This document shows, one piece after another, positions 1-5,775 of a stretch of 6,669 bases of DNA. Position numbers and translations under genes: made by a program. Below the pieces are notes generated by a model. It was not told the origin of the DNA, did not search any database, and saw only the letters and a list, made by a program, of their open reading frames with translations. The DNA is taken from NCBI GenBank assembly GCA_016875975.1, contig VGOF01000084.1, positions 1-6,669 of the forward strand. Reading direction: 5' to 3'. Source of the DNA: Chloroflexota bacterium (GTDB lineage: Bacteria; Chloroflexota; Dehalococcoidia; GIF9; UBA5629). How positions within the stretch are numbered: position 1 is the first letter of the stretch; every line of letters starts with the position of its first letter.

Positions 1-1
1 C

Positions 2-256
2 CACCTTATGCATTGCGGTAACCAGTTATCTTTCCGCGACTGGCAGACGAGCACCCGCCGCAGGCAGGAGAAAGAAGCCGATTGTTTTGCTGCTCATATC
101 CTCATGCCTGAAAATGAGCTAGACAAGGTAGCGAACATGCCCCAGTGGGAGATTGCACAAGCTTTCGGTGTACCAGAGGAATTAGTCAGGCAGAGAATGA
201 GCGATTTTGCTGCCGATGTTGAGATAGCCAGATGGCAACAAATAGGAGAGCCTTGA
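2..256 (+). CDS. ImmA/IrrE-family metallopeptidase, C-terminal part (5' end outside the window)
   Basis: The reading frame is open from base 2 and begins H-L-M-H, which matches the end of a zinc-protease HExGHxxxH motif cut by the window edge. The ATG at 8 is therefore internal. About 20 residues on comes EADCFAAHILMP, the second family signature, whose first glutamate (residue 23 counted from that ATG) should be the third zinc ligand. The last part (PQWEIAQAFGVPEELVRQRM) looks like the helical tail that follows in this family. ImmA-type proteases cleave element repressors to trigger induction or excision; IrrE/PprI-type ones act in stress responses. The gene ends 21 bases before the recombinase and is probably co-transcribed with it. 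The repressor partner would be expected to the left. Confidence 0.85.
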   Translation, partial: HLMHCGNQLSFRDWQTSTRRRQEKEADCFAAHILMPENELDKVANMPQWEIAQAFGVPEELVRQRMSDFAADVEIARWQQIGEP

Positions 257-264
257 TTTGGCTG

Positions 265-270
265 AAGGAG
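265..270 (+). promoter_or_regulatory. Ribosome binding site of the recombinase
   Basis: AAGGAG lies 7 bases before the ATG at 278. It matches the CCTCC anti-Shine-Dalgarno visible in the window's own 16S rRNA, and it fixes the recombinase start. Confidence 0.8.
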
Positions 271-277
271 CTTCAAG

Positions 278-1837
278 ATGCAAAAAGAGACAGAGAATAA
301 GCACCTGAGATGCTGTATCTATGCCCGTGTATCCACGGATGAGCAGGCAGAGCGGGACCTCTCCATTCCATTTCAGTTGGAAAGGTGCCGATATCATGCC
401 CAGGGTAAAGGTTGGGAGGTGGTAAAGGAATTCATCGATGCCGGCGAGAGCGCCAGAACCGACAAACGCCCCGATTTCCAAAAGATGATAACCGCTGCTA
501 GATGCATAGAGTTTGACATCATCCTGGTACATAAGTTTGATCGATTCGCCAGGAATGACTACGACTTCATTGTTTATGAAAAGGAGCTGGAGGATTTAGG
601 GATAACTGTGGAGAGTGTAAGCGAGCCTGGAGATGCCTCGACTCCTGCAGGCTACATCGGCCGCAGGATGATGCAGGTTATTAGCACCTGGTATTCCAAG
701 AACCTGGCAATGGAAACAAGGAAAGGATTAGTGAAGAAGGTCGAGCAGGGTGGTTGGCCTAGGCGATCTCCTCTGGGCTATGTGAATAAACGCGATAAAG
801 GAAACGCCTGGGTGGAAGTTGACCCCCAAATGGGACCACTAATGACCCAAGCCTTCAAAGAGATGGCAAGCGGTAAGTGGACGCTCAAGGAGTGGGCTGA
901 TCATGCCTATTCTCTCGGGTATCGCAGTTCTGCAGGCAACAAGGTGCCGGTTAGCTCCTGGTGCAGCATCTTTCACAATCGTTTTTACATAGGTGAGGTC
1001 TATCTGCGCAAAGGTGATATGCCGGTAAAAGGAACCCATGGGCCCCTGGTTGATCCAGATACCTTTGCACGAGTTCACGAAGTACTGAGAAGACATGATT
1101 GCTACAAGCAGCGAACAAGGCGCCACAAGTATTTGCTCCGAGGCTTGCTTTATTGTCAGAATTCCCAAAGTCCATGCTTGGTAGAGACTCATCCCAAGAA
1201 GCGTATAAGCTACTACCGTAGCAAAGGCAAGGTCAATGGTGAACAAGTATTTTACAATACAAAGAGAATCGATTCTCAGATGTATGAGCTTATGAGAGAA
1301 CTGACGATTAGCAAAGAATCTGCAAAGGTGCTGGAGGAAAAGTTGTCACAATGGTTTGACCAGGAGGGGACCAGTGATGATGACCTGAAAAAAGCTGAGA
1401 ATCGATTGATAAGGCTCCGAAAGATGGAGAAGAACTTGCAGAAACTGGCAATTGAGGAAGGTATATCATTTAGAGATTTTCGAGAACATAGGTCTGAGAT
1501 TGAGGCGGAAAGAGCAAGCCTAAATAGCTTGATCGAACAGATAAGGTTTCGCCGAAACCTGGTAAAAGCAGATTTTGAGATAGCACTGAATCTGGCAGTA
1601 CAGCTAAACCATCTTTTTGAAAAGGGGACTTTTGATGAGAAACGCCTTCTATGTGAAACGATCTTCAAACGTCTCTACATAAAGGATCACAAAATAACAA
1701 AACCCGAACTAAACTCACCCTTCGCGCTGATCGCTTCGATGGCTAGCAGTTCGGTATCCTTACAATCTGGTAGGCCGTACAGGATTCGAACCTGTGACAC
1801 CCTGATTAAAAGTCAGGTGCTCTACCAACTGAGCTAA
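278..1837 (+). CDS. Large serine recombinase (site-specific integrase)
   Basis: This 519-residue protein cuts and rejoins DNA through a serine nucleophile, and probably integrates and excises the element. The resolvase-type catalytic domain spans about 11-155. YARVS holds Arg17 and the nucleophile Ser19, and KFDRFAR (86-92) gives Asp88, Arg89 and Arg92, equivalent to D67/R68/R71 of gamma-delta resolvase. A Recombinase domain (about 160-272) begins near SPLGYV, followed by a zinc-ribbon region (283-330) and a charged helical coiled-coil stretch (about 366-428). The ribbon looks degenerate: Cys293 and Cys300 are present, but the later YYRC cysteine is Ser315 and no fourth follows. IFKRLYIKD (462-470) and ELNSPFALI (477-485) match the usual family end. 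Residues 497-519 and the TAA are antisense tRNA-Lys sequence, so they are probably acquired at insertion. Confidence 0.93.
   Translation: MQKETENKHLRCCIYARVSTDEQAERDLSIPFQLERCRYHAQGKGWEVVKEFIDAGESARTDKRPDFQKMITAARCIEFDIILVHKFDRFARNDYDFIVYEKELEDLGITVESVSEPGDASTPAGYIGRRMMQVISTWYSKNLAMETRKGLVKKVEQGGWPRRSPLGYVNKRDKGNAWVEVDPQMGPLMTQAFKEMASGKWTLKEWADHAYSLGYRSSAGNKVPVSSWCSIFHNRFYIGEVYLRKGDMPVKGTHGPLVDPDTFARVHEVLRRHDCYKQRTRRHKYLLRGLLYCQNSQSPCLVETHPKKRISYYRSKGKVNGEQVFYNTKRIDSQMYELMRELTISKESAKVLEEKLSQWFDQEGTSDDDLKKAENRLIRLRKMEKNLQKLAIEEGISFRDFREHRSEIEAERASLNSLIEQIRFRRNLVKADFEIALNLAVQLNHLFEKGTFDEKRLLCETIFKRLYIKDHKITKPELNSPFALIASMASSSVSLQSGRPYRIRTCDTLIKSQVLYQLS
1691..1754 (-). terminator. Possible terminator or structured inverted repeat downstream of tRNA-Lys
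   Basis: On the minus strand CCGAACT (1754-1748) can pair with AGTTCGG (1710-1704), a perfect 7-bp stem around a 37-base loop. The loop contains a small ATCG-AAG-CGAT hairpin (1730-1740). A T-rich run, GTTTTGTTATTTT, follows at once. This could end the tRNA-Lys transcript, but the loop is long for a classic intrinsic terminator. It lies within the recombinase 3' coding region, so it could also be part of an attachment-site structure. Confidence 0.3.
1768..1812. other. Candidate attachment site (3' half of tRNA-Lys)
   Basis: Elements that target tRNA genes usually recombine in the 3' half and restore an intact tRNA. This segment, from the anticodon loop to the CCA end, lies between the recombinase body and the intact 5' half, so it is the likeliest place for the crossover. 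The duplicate expected at the far border is not in the window, so the core cannot be defined. This is an inference from layout only. Confidence 0.35.
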
Positions 1838-1843
1838 CGGCCC
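1768..1843 (-). tRNA. tRNA-Lys, anticodon UUU
   Basis: The 76-base minus-strand gene folds as a standard cloverleaf with an encoded CCA. The acceptor stem GGGCCGT pairs with ACGGCCT (one G-U at 1-72) and the discriminator is A. The D arm is GCTC/GAGC with AGTTGGTA, the anticodon stem is CCTGA/TCAGG around CTTTTAA (anticodon TTT), the variable loop is 5 bases, and the T arm is ACAGG/CCTGT around TTCGAAT. It reads AAA and AAG lysine codons. Its 3' end faces the recombinase gene, and bases 1768-1837 lie antisense to the recombinase reading frame. The upstream neighbour on the same strand is the unknown gene ending at 1908. TTGACC at 1903-1898 resembles a -35 box, but no good -10 follows, so it may share that gene's transcript. 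Confidence 0.97.
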
Positions 1844-1907
1844 TCAAACCTCTCGGCTACCAGTGGGGATGTCACGAATGCTGACCTCTTAGCAGCCGGT
1901 CAAGTTC

Positions 1908-2288
1908 TCATTCGGAAGAGAGAAGCGTGTGGATGTGCTGGGCAAGCCCCGGATGGATGTCGCAGACATACCCATCGCTTGCCTGCTCGACACCGAAGGT
2001 CAGCCGTGTTGGCCTTTGGGGTGAATTGGAGAATTTGCTCATACCCGTTTCGTCCCAGGGCATGTCTTTTCCCAAAAGCTCCAGCATGCCTCGTACGTCT
2101 CGGGGCCCATCGAGCATCACCTCGAATTTGAGCCTGCGCGCTAATGTATTGAGTTGTTCTGTTTTGAGTTTAATCCGCATTGCTCCGTACCGTAAAGTAT
2201 AGCGTTGTCCGTGTCCCTGCAACCACTGGATAGCCAGTTGGTTACCTCGTTCCAAGCCAGAGAAGTCTAGCACATCATTTGCTATCAA
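1908..2288 (-). CDS. Hypothetical protein, about 126 residues, family not recognised
   Basis: I do not recognise this protein. From the TTG at 2288 it is 126 residues, mixed in charge, with no signal peptide, membrane segment or cysteine cluster (only one cysteine, near the end). The middle reads like a soluble alpha/beta fold: MRIKLKTEQLNTLARRLKFE, then a charged segment with LELLGKDMPW, and a histidine-rich tail (HPGLAQHIHTLL). Neither candidate start (TTG at 2288, or GTG at 2273, which removes five residues) has a clear ribosome site. It diverges from the radical SAM gene and ends 64 bases before tRNA-Lys on the same strand. Its position on the chromosomal side of the tRNA suggests a resident gene. 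A plus-strand frame over the same bases (1927-2202) is the main alternative, but it is shorter. Confidence 0.55.
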   Translation of the reverse strand: MIANDVLDFSGLERGNQLAIQWLQGHGQRYTLRYGAMRIKLKTEQLNTLARRLKFEVMLDGPRDVRGMLELLGKDMPWDETGMSKFSNSPQRPTRLTFGVEQASDGYVCDIHPGLAQHIHTLLSSE

Positions 2289-2329
2289 TCAACTTTGACT
2301 CAAATACATACAGACCGGGTTACCTTTCT

Positions 2330-2340
2330 TTACAATGTAA
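2330..2340. promoter_or_regulatory. Short palindrome in the divergent intergenic region
   Basis: TTACAATGTAA is a perfect inverted repeat with 5-base arms around a central A. It overlaps the candidate -10 box for the leftward gene and lies about 60 bases before the radical SAM start, so an operator is possible. An 11-base AT-rich palindrome may also be chance. Confidence 0.2.
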
Positions 2341-2362
2341 TATGCCTTTGTTAAACTTCCAA
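2334..2362 (-). promoter_or_regulatory. Candidate promoter for the leftward hypothetical gene
   Basis: On the minus strand TTGGAA (2362-2357) and TACATT (2339-2334) are separated by 17 bases. Each matches four of six sigma-70 consensus positions. Transcription would start near 2327, giving a leader of about 40 bases to the TTG at 2288. No comparably good plus-strand pair was found for the radical SAM gene; its TTGACT at 2295-2300 lacks a matching -10. Confidence 0.3.
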
Positions 2363-2398
2363 ATCATACTCACTTTTAGCTCAAGGAATAGCCACGTG

Positions 2399-3325
2399 AT
2401 GGCAGCCTACATCCAGCTCCACAAAAACGGTAAATTGGCCGAACGAGTAGAAGCCGCAAAGTCGCTCTTGCGGAAGTGCCGGATTTGCCCTCGCCAATGC
2501 AACGTCGACCGTTTATCCGGGGAAACAGGCAAATGCCGAACGCATCAGCGGGCAATCGTGTCCAGTTATGGGCCACACTTCGGCGAAGAGCTGCCATTAG
2601 TAGGAAAACACGGCTCCGGAACCATCTTTTTCGCCAACTGCAACCTGGCCTGCGTTTTCTGCCAGAATTACACCATAAGCCAACTGGGGGAAGGAATTCC
2701 TGTGACCAGCGAGGAGCTTGCCCGGATGATGCTTTCACTTCAAAGCATGGGCTGCCACAATATAAATCTAGTGTCTCCAACACACGTGGTCCCCCAAATC
2801 CTGGAAGCACTGCAACTAGCTGTAGCACATGGCCTGAATCTGCCGCTAGTCTACAACAGCGGTGGATACGACTCGATAACCACATTGAAACTATTGGATG
2901 GTATCGTAGATATATACATGCCCGACATGAAATACGCGGACGATGCCACCGCAAAGAAATTGTCAGGCATAGAAGGATACCCGTCAGTAAATCGAGCTGC
3001 AGTCAAAGAGATGTATCGCCAGGTAGGCGACCTTCAAATAAATAGCGATGGAATTGCCACACGAGGCCTACTCATACGCCACCTGGGATTACCATACAAT
3101 CTTGCTGGTACAGAGGACACCATGAATTTTATCGCTCAGGAGGTCTCGCGCAACAGTTACGTGAACATTATGGGTCAATATCGACCTTGCTATAAGGCCC
3201 GAGAGGTGTCTGAATTGTCCAGGCCGGTGTCTTTGAAAGAAGTCCACGAAGCTATTGAAATAGCCCGGAAAGCAGGCTTAAATCGCCTGGACCGCGTAAC
3301 CCGACTCGTTGCCGAAACAGCCTGA
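2399..3325 (+). CDS. PflX-family (COG1313) radical SAM protein
   Basis: This 308-residue cytosolic enzyme should bind a 4Fe-4S cluster and cleave S-adenosylmethionine to a radical. Cys81, Cys85 and Cys88 form the CxxxCxxC motif (CNLACVFC), followed by QNY. An N-terminal set (Cys27, Cys30, Cys34, Cys46 in CRICPRQC...GETGKC) is typical of this group and could bind a second metal centre. Other family landmarks are SYGPHFGEE (56-64), GCHNINLVSPTHVVPQILEAL (starting at 118), YNSGGYDS (152-159), IYMPDMKY (172-179) and YVNIMGQYRPCYKA (254-267). The family is often named pyruvate formate-lyase activating enzyme, but its substrate is unproven and no formate-lyase gene is nearby. AAGGA (2383-2387) precedes ATG 2399 by 11 bases and an in-frame GTG at 2396 by 8, so either may start it. 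The frame is open to 2279, but that extension is not family-like. Confidence 0.92.
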   Translation: MAAYIQLHKNGKLAERVEAAKSLLRKCRICPRQCNVDRLSGETGKCRTHQRAIVSSYGPHFGEELPLVGKHGSGTIFFANCNLACVFCQNYTISQLGEGIPVTSEELARMMLSLQSMGCHNINLVSPTHVVPQILEALQLAVAHGLNLPLVYNSGGYDSITTLKLLDGIVDIYMPDMKYADDATAKKLSGIEGYPSVNRAAVKEMYRQVGDLQINSDGIATRGLLIRHLGLPYNLAGTEDTMNFIAQEVSRNSYVNIMGQYRPCYKAREVSELSRPVSLKEVHEAIEIARKAGLNRLDRVTRLVAETA

Positions 3326-3332
3326 GTATTGT

Positions 3333-3362
3333 TTGATAGAATTATGCCATGTTTCATATCAA
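3333..3362 (+). promoter_or_regulatory. Candidate promoter for the acylphosphatase gene
   Basis: TTGATA (five of six matches to the -35 consensus) and TATCAA (four of six to the -10) are 18 bases apart in the 66-base gap after the radical SAM gene. Transcription would start near 3369, leaving a leader of about 23 bases with AGGATG before the ATG at 3392. Co-transcription with the upstream gene is equally possible. Confidence 0.3.
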
Positions 3363-3391
3363 CAATCTGGATAGGATGATGAATCCGGCTC

Positions 3392-3676
3392 ATGCCTGAA
3401 TTAGCTTGTATTACAGCTACTGTTTATGGCAAAGTGCAAGGTGTTTTCTACCGGGCCTTCACTTCACGTGTAGCAAAATCTCTAAGCCTGAAAGGCTACG
3501 CTCGTAATCTGCCTCGATTCAACGCTGTAGAGATTTATGCCGAGGGGGAGAAAGAAAAACTGGAGGAGTTCATCAGGCAATTGGAAATCGGCCCTCCAGA
3601 GGCGCTGGTAGACAAAATCGAGGTAAAATGGGCTCAGTTTACGGGACAGTTCTCCCAATTCGAGGTGAGGTACTAG
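3392..3676 (+). CDS. acyP: Acylphosphatase
   Basis: This 94-residue protein has the normal length and fold pattern of acylphosphatases, which hydrolyse carboxyl-phosphate mixed anhydrides such as acetyl phosphate or 1,3-bisphosphoglycerate in the cytosol. The signature VYGKVQGVFYRAF (11-23) carries the phosphate-binding loop and catalytic Arg21. GYARNL (35-40) carries the second catalytic residue, Asn39, and AVEIYAEGEKEKLEEF matches the following strand and helix. The usual tryptophan of G(W/Y)VRN is tyrosine here, a common variant. The ribosome site is weak (AGG about 16 bases before the ATG), but no better in-frame start was found. The gene runs the same way as the radical SAM gene 66 bases upstream and converges with the DUF362 gene 18 bases away. 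A metabolic link to either neighbour is not evident. Confidence 0.95.
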   Translation: MPELACITATVYGKVQGVFYRAFTSRVAKSLSLKGYARNLPRFNAVEIYAEGEKEKLEEFIRQLEIGPPEALVDKIEVKWAQFTGQFSQFEVRY

Positions 3677-3694
3677 CCAACTAGGCGATCAGGC

Positions 3695-4426
3695 TCAAGC
3701 TTCAAGCTCAGCTTTACCAGCCTCGATAAGGTTCAGGTACCCAACCTCAATGCCAGCAGCTTTAGCAGCTTCGCGGTCAACTTCGTAGGGTTCACCGATG
3801 AATATCTTTCCGTACGGCTCTGTCTTGCCCTCTGCAGTTTCAACAGTGCCGATGAACATACGGCGAGCATCAATTAAACCTAAATCGAAAGGCAGCGTAA
3901 AATACAAATCCGCTATAATCTTGTCAATGCCCAATTCATACAAAGCTCCCCATCCAACAGAAGTATTAGCTTTGTACTTGCTCACCGGCAAAAGGCTCAA
4001 AAGATTTCTGATGCTGAAGTTCCCTGCGCCACCTATAACTTTAAACGGGGATACGCTAATCAGATAGTCACTGGATAGCACAACATTGGGCACCCAAAAA
4101 GTAGCAACCGCAAAGGGATGAGGCAAGGGATTCTCAACCTCAACCCAGATGCAATCCCTGACATCCAGCATAAGCACTCTGGGAAAATCATAACCCAAAG
4201 CCTGATATATCGGATAAATAGATTCTCCCGTAGCGGTGCCTTCCAGAATTATAATGTCAGCGTCGCTAACTTGTTTTATGCCTTCAATTATCAGGTTCAT
4301 AATCTCGCGACTGGCACTGGCTGGGTACAACAAGGGATACCCGGCATTAGGTTTAATCAACACTCTCCGCGCACGCGAGACCAATGGCGGAGGCCTGAAA
4401 ACGAAATCGGATGCTTCGCAGATCAT
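3695..4426 (-). CDS. DUF362-domain protein, function unknown
   Basis: This 243-residue protein resembles DUF362 proteins: ARRVLIKPNAGY (19-30) near the N-terminus, a long helix, DADIIILEG (55-63), VLSSDYLISVSPFKV (116-130) leading to the glycine-rich GGAGNFSIRNLL (132-143), and IIADLYFTLPFDLGLIDA (170-187). It has only two cysteines and no CxxCxxC cluster, so it lacks the ferredoxin part of some DUF362 proteins. No signal peptide is visible. An in-frame TAA five codons before the ATG limits the start to 4426 or just upstream, and no strong ribosome site is present. It is the last gene after mobA-moeA on the same strand, 86 bases downstream of moeA, so it may belong to their operon. A role in molybdenum or metal enzyme biology is only suggested by that context. 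Confidence 0.82.
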   Translation of the reverse strand: MICEASDFVFRPPPLVSRARRVLIKPNAGYPLLYPASASREIMNLIIEGIKQVSDADIIILEGTATGESIYPIYQALGYDFPRVLMLDVRDCIWVEVENPLPHPFAVATFWVPNVVLSSDYLISVSPFKVIGGAGNFSIRNLLSLLPVSKYKANTSVGWGALYELGIDKIIADLYFTLPFDLGLIDARRMFIGTVETAEGKTEPYGKIFIGEPYEVDREAAKAAGIEVGYLNLIEAGKAELEA

Positions 4427-4468
4427 CAGTTCTTCAGATTACCAACCCTTCAATCCAGCTCTCAATAG

Positions 4469-4498
4469 ATGTAGTGCCCTACATAAAGCGAGGCCTCC
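4469..4498 (-). promoter_or_regulatory. Hairpin and ribosome-site-like element between moeA and the DUF362 gene
   Basis: In minus-strand order GGAGG (4498-4494) is followed after 9 bases by ATG and at once by TAG (4484-4479). The ATG-TAG begins a perfect 6-bp stem, ATGTAG-GGCA-CTACAT (4484-4469). GAGGCCTC (4490-4497) is also palindromic. No T run follows, so it is not an obvious terminator. A translational or attenuation element for the DUF362 gene is possible, as is chance. Confidence 0.25.
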
Positions 4499-4512
4499 AC
4501 ATCAGTATAAAC

Positions 4513-5775
4513 TCAAAAGCCATAGGCTTCGTTCCAATCCAGCATCATTACTTCCACAGAGTCACCAGAGCTGATTGCAGCAACCGTCTCAGGTATAACA
4601 GCTAAACCATCAGCTTCCAACATCGATGTCAGGATCCCGGAGCCCTGAGAGCCAGTTAGCCTGGCAAAATATTGGTTGCCCTTTTTGTTAACAAGAACAC
4701 GGGCGAACACCCGCCGTCCATCCGTGTTTTTTATTGAACCTTCCATGATTGCAGTTACATATCTTCTGGAGAAATCAACTATTCCCATCATCTTATGGAG
4801 CGCCGGTCGGGCAAAAATCTCGAACGTGACCATCGAACTAACAGGATTCCCTGGCAATCCAAGATGGGGAACTCTTCTCCCGTTTTCCCGCTTGAACGTC
4901 CCGAACGCTATAGGTTTGCCAGGCTTCATATGCACCGTCCAGAAAGAGACATCACCCTCAGCCGCCAAGACTTCTTTCACCACGTCGTAATCACCCAAAG
5001 AAACACCACCAGACGTTATTAGCATATCACAGTCTAGTCCGTATCGAAGTGCTGCCGACAATTGCTCTGCCCTATCAGGGGCAACCCCAAGAAGCTTTGG
5101 AACGCCACCGCAGCTACGAACCTGACAAGCCAAGCTATAACTGTTGCTATTGTATATTTTCCCCGACAGCAACGGTTGGCTGATATCCAACAGCTCATCC
5201 CCAGTTGCCAATATGCCAACCACCGGCCGCCTGGTTACCACTGCCCTAGTTTTGCCCAGGGAAGCGAGGACTCCTATCGCTGCTGGTCGCAAAAGCTTCC
5301 CACGCTGCATCACCAGTTCGCCTCTCTTTATGTCCTCACCACTATAACGAACGTTGGCACCAACCCCCACACTACAACGAACACCAATCTGTTTTTCCTG
5401 TCTCCCGGCATGTGCTCGGTCGGCCTCGTCTGTAAGCTCAAAAGGAACGACGGCATCCGCGCCTTTTGGTATTAGAGCGCCAGTCATAATGCGGACGGCA
5501 GTACCTGCCTCTACGGTAACAGCAGGAACACGCCCGGCAGCTACCTCATCGATAATTCGGAGGACTTTTGGATTTTCAACGCTTGCTCCGATTGTGCTGG
5601 CAAATTGCACCGCGTAGCCGTCCATCGCCGAGTTATCATGGGGAGGAACATCGAACGGCGCACATACGTCTTCAGCCAGAACTTGCCCCAGGCAATCCAT
5701 GATAGGCTTTTCCTCATCCTGAAGTACGTCAACAAAGCCTAGGATTCTCTCTAGAGCCTCTTCCACGCTAATCAT
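4513..5775 (-). CDS. moeA: Molybdopterin molybdenumtransferase MoeA
   Basis: MoeA inserts molybdate into adenylylated molybdopterin to give molybdenum cofactor, and acts in the cytosol. From the ATG at 5775 the protein has 420 residues, close to the usual size. Landmarks in order: PPHDNSAMDGYA (44-55), TGALIPKGADAVVP (98-111), GEDIKRGE (146-153), then the MogA-like cofactor-binding domain with ATGDELL (190-196), TSGGVSLGDYD (254-264), MKPGKP (283-288) and LPGNP (307-311), and a C-terminal domain IV from about 330. No key motif is missing. The start was chosen because TAATG overlaps the mobA stop by one base, a typical coupled junction; a GTG at 5784 would add three residues but has no spaced ribosome site. 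It acts one step before MobA, which is encoded immediately upstream. Confidence 0.97.
   Translation of the reverse strand: MISVEEALERILGFVDVLQDEEKPIMDCLGQVLAEDVCAPFDVPPHDNSAMDGYAVQFASTIGASVENPKVLRIIDEVAAGRVPAVTVEAGTAVRIMTGALIPKGADAVVPFELTDEADRAHAGRQEKQIGVRCSVGVGANVRYSGEDIKRGELVMQRGKLLRPAAIGVLASLGKTRAVVTRRPVVGILATGDELLDISQPLLSGKIYNSNSYSLACQVRSCGGVPKLLGVAPDRAEQLSAALRYGLDCDMLITSGGVSLGDYDVVKEVLAAEGDVSFWTVHMKPGKPIAFGTFKRENGRRVPHLGLPGNPVSSMVTFEIFARPALHKMMGIVDFSRRYVTAIMEGSIKNTDGRRVFARVLVNKKGNQYFARLTGSQGSGILTSMLEADGLAVIPETVAAISSGDSVEVMMLDWNEAYGF

Larger units (their letters stand above)
1..1767. mobile_element. Right end of an integrated element (prophage or integrative element) abutting tRNA-Lys
   Basis: This stretch holds an ImmA/IrrE-type protease fragment and a large serine recombinase whose 3' end reaches the 3' end of a tRNA gene. 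A recombinase gene lying next to the 3' end of a tRNA is the usual layout at one border of an element integrated into that tRNA. ImmA-type proteases are known partners of element repressors, as in ICEBs1. The other border, any structural or transfer genes and the second attachment half lie left of the window, so element type and size cannot be judged. The exact border is inferred and may lie inside the tRNA. Confidence 0.55.

Noticed and set aside
839..1668. Long minus-strand frames opposite the recombinase
   Set aside because: They lie wholly within a clear recombinase with catalytic motifs, show low-complexity or cysteine/serine-rich composition and resemble no family.
1927..2202. Plus-strand frame of 91 codons over the hypothetical gene
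   Set aside because: It is shorter than the minus-strand frame, has a serine- and proline-rich shadow-like composition and no ribosome site. Kept only as the alternative to the minus-strand call.
2295..2336. Plus-strand promoter from TTGACT and TACAAT
   Set aside because: The two boxes are 30 bases apart, too far for a sigma-70 promoter, and the 17-base position after TTGACT reads GGTTAC.
2376..3045. Frames of about 190 codons on both strands overlapping the radical SAM gene
   Set aside because: The radical SAM frame has full-length family similarity; the others are basic, motif-free shadows.
3677..3694. Terminator between the converging acylphosphatase and DUF362 genes
   Set aside because: The 18-base gap and its edges form only 3-4 bp stems with no T run on either strand.
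3798..5617. Several plus-strand frames opposite the DUF362 and moeA genes
   Set aside because: The opposite strand encodes recognisable proteins over the whole stretch, and the plus-strand products look like antisense translations.
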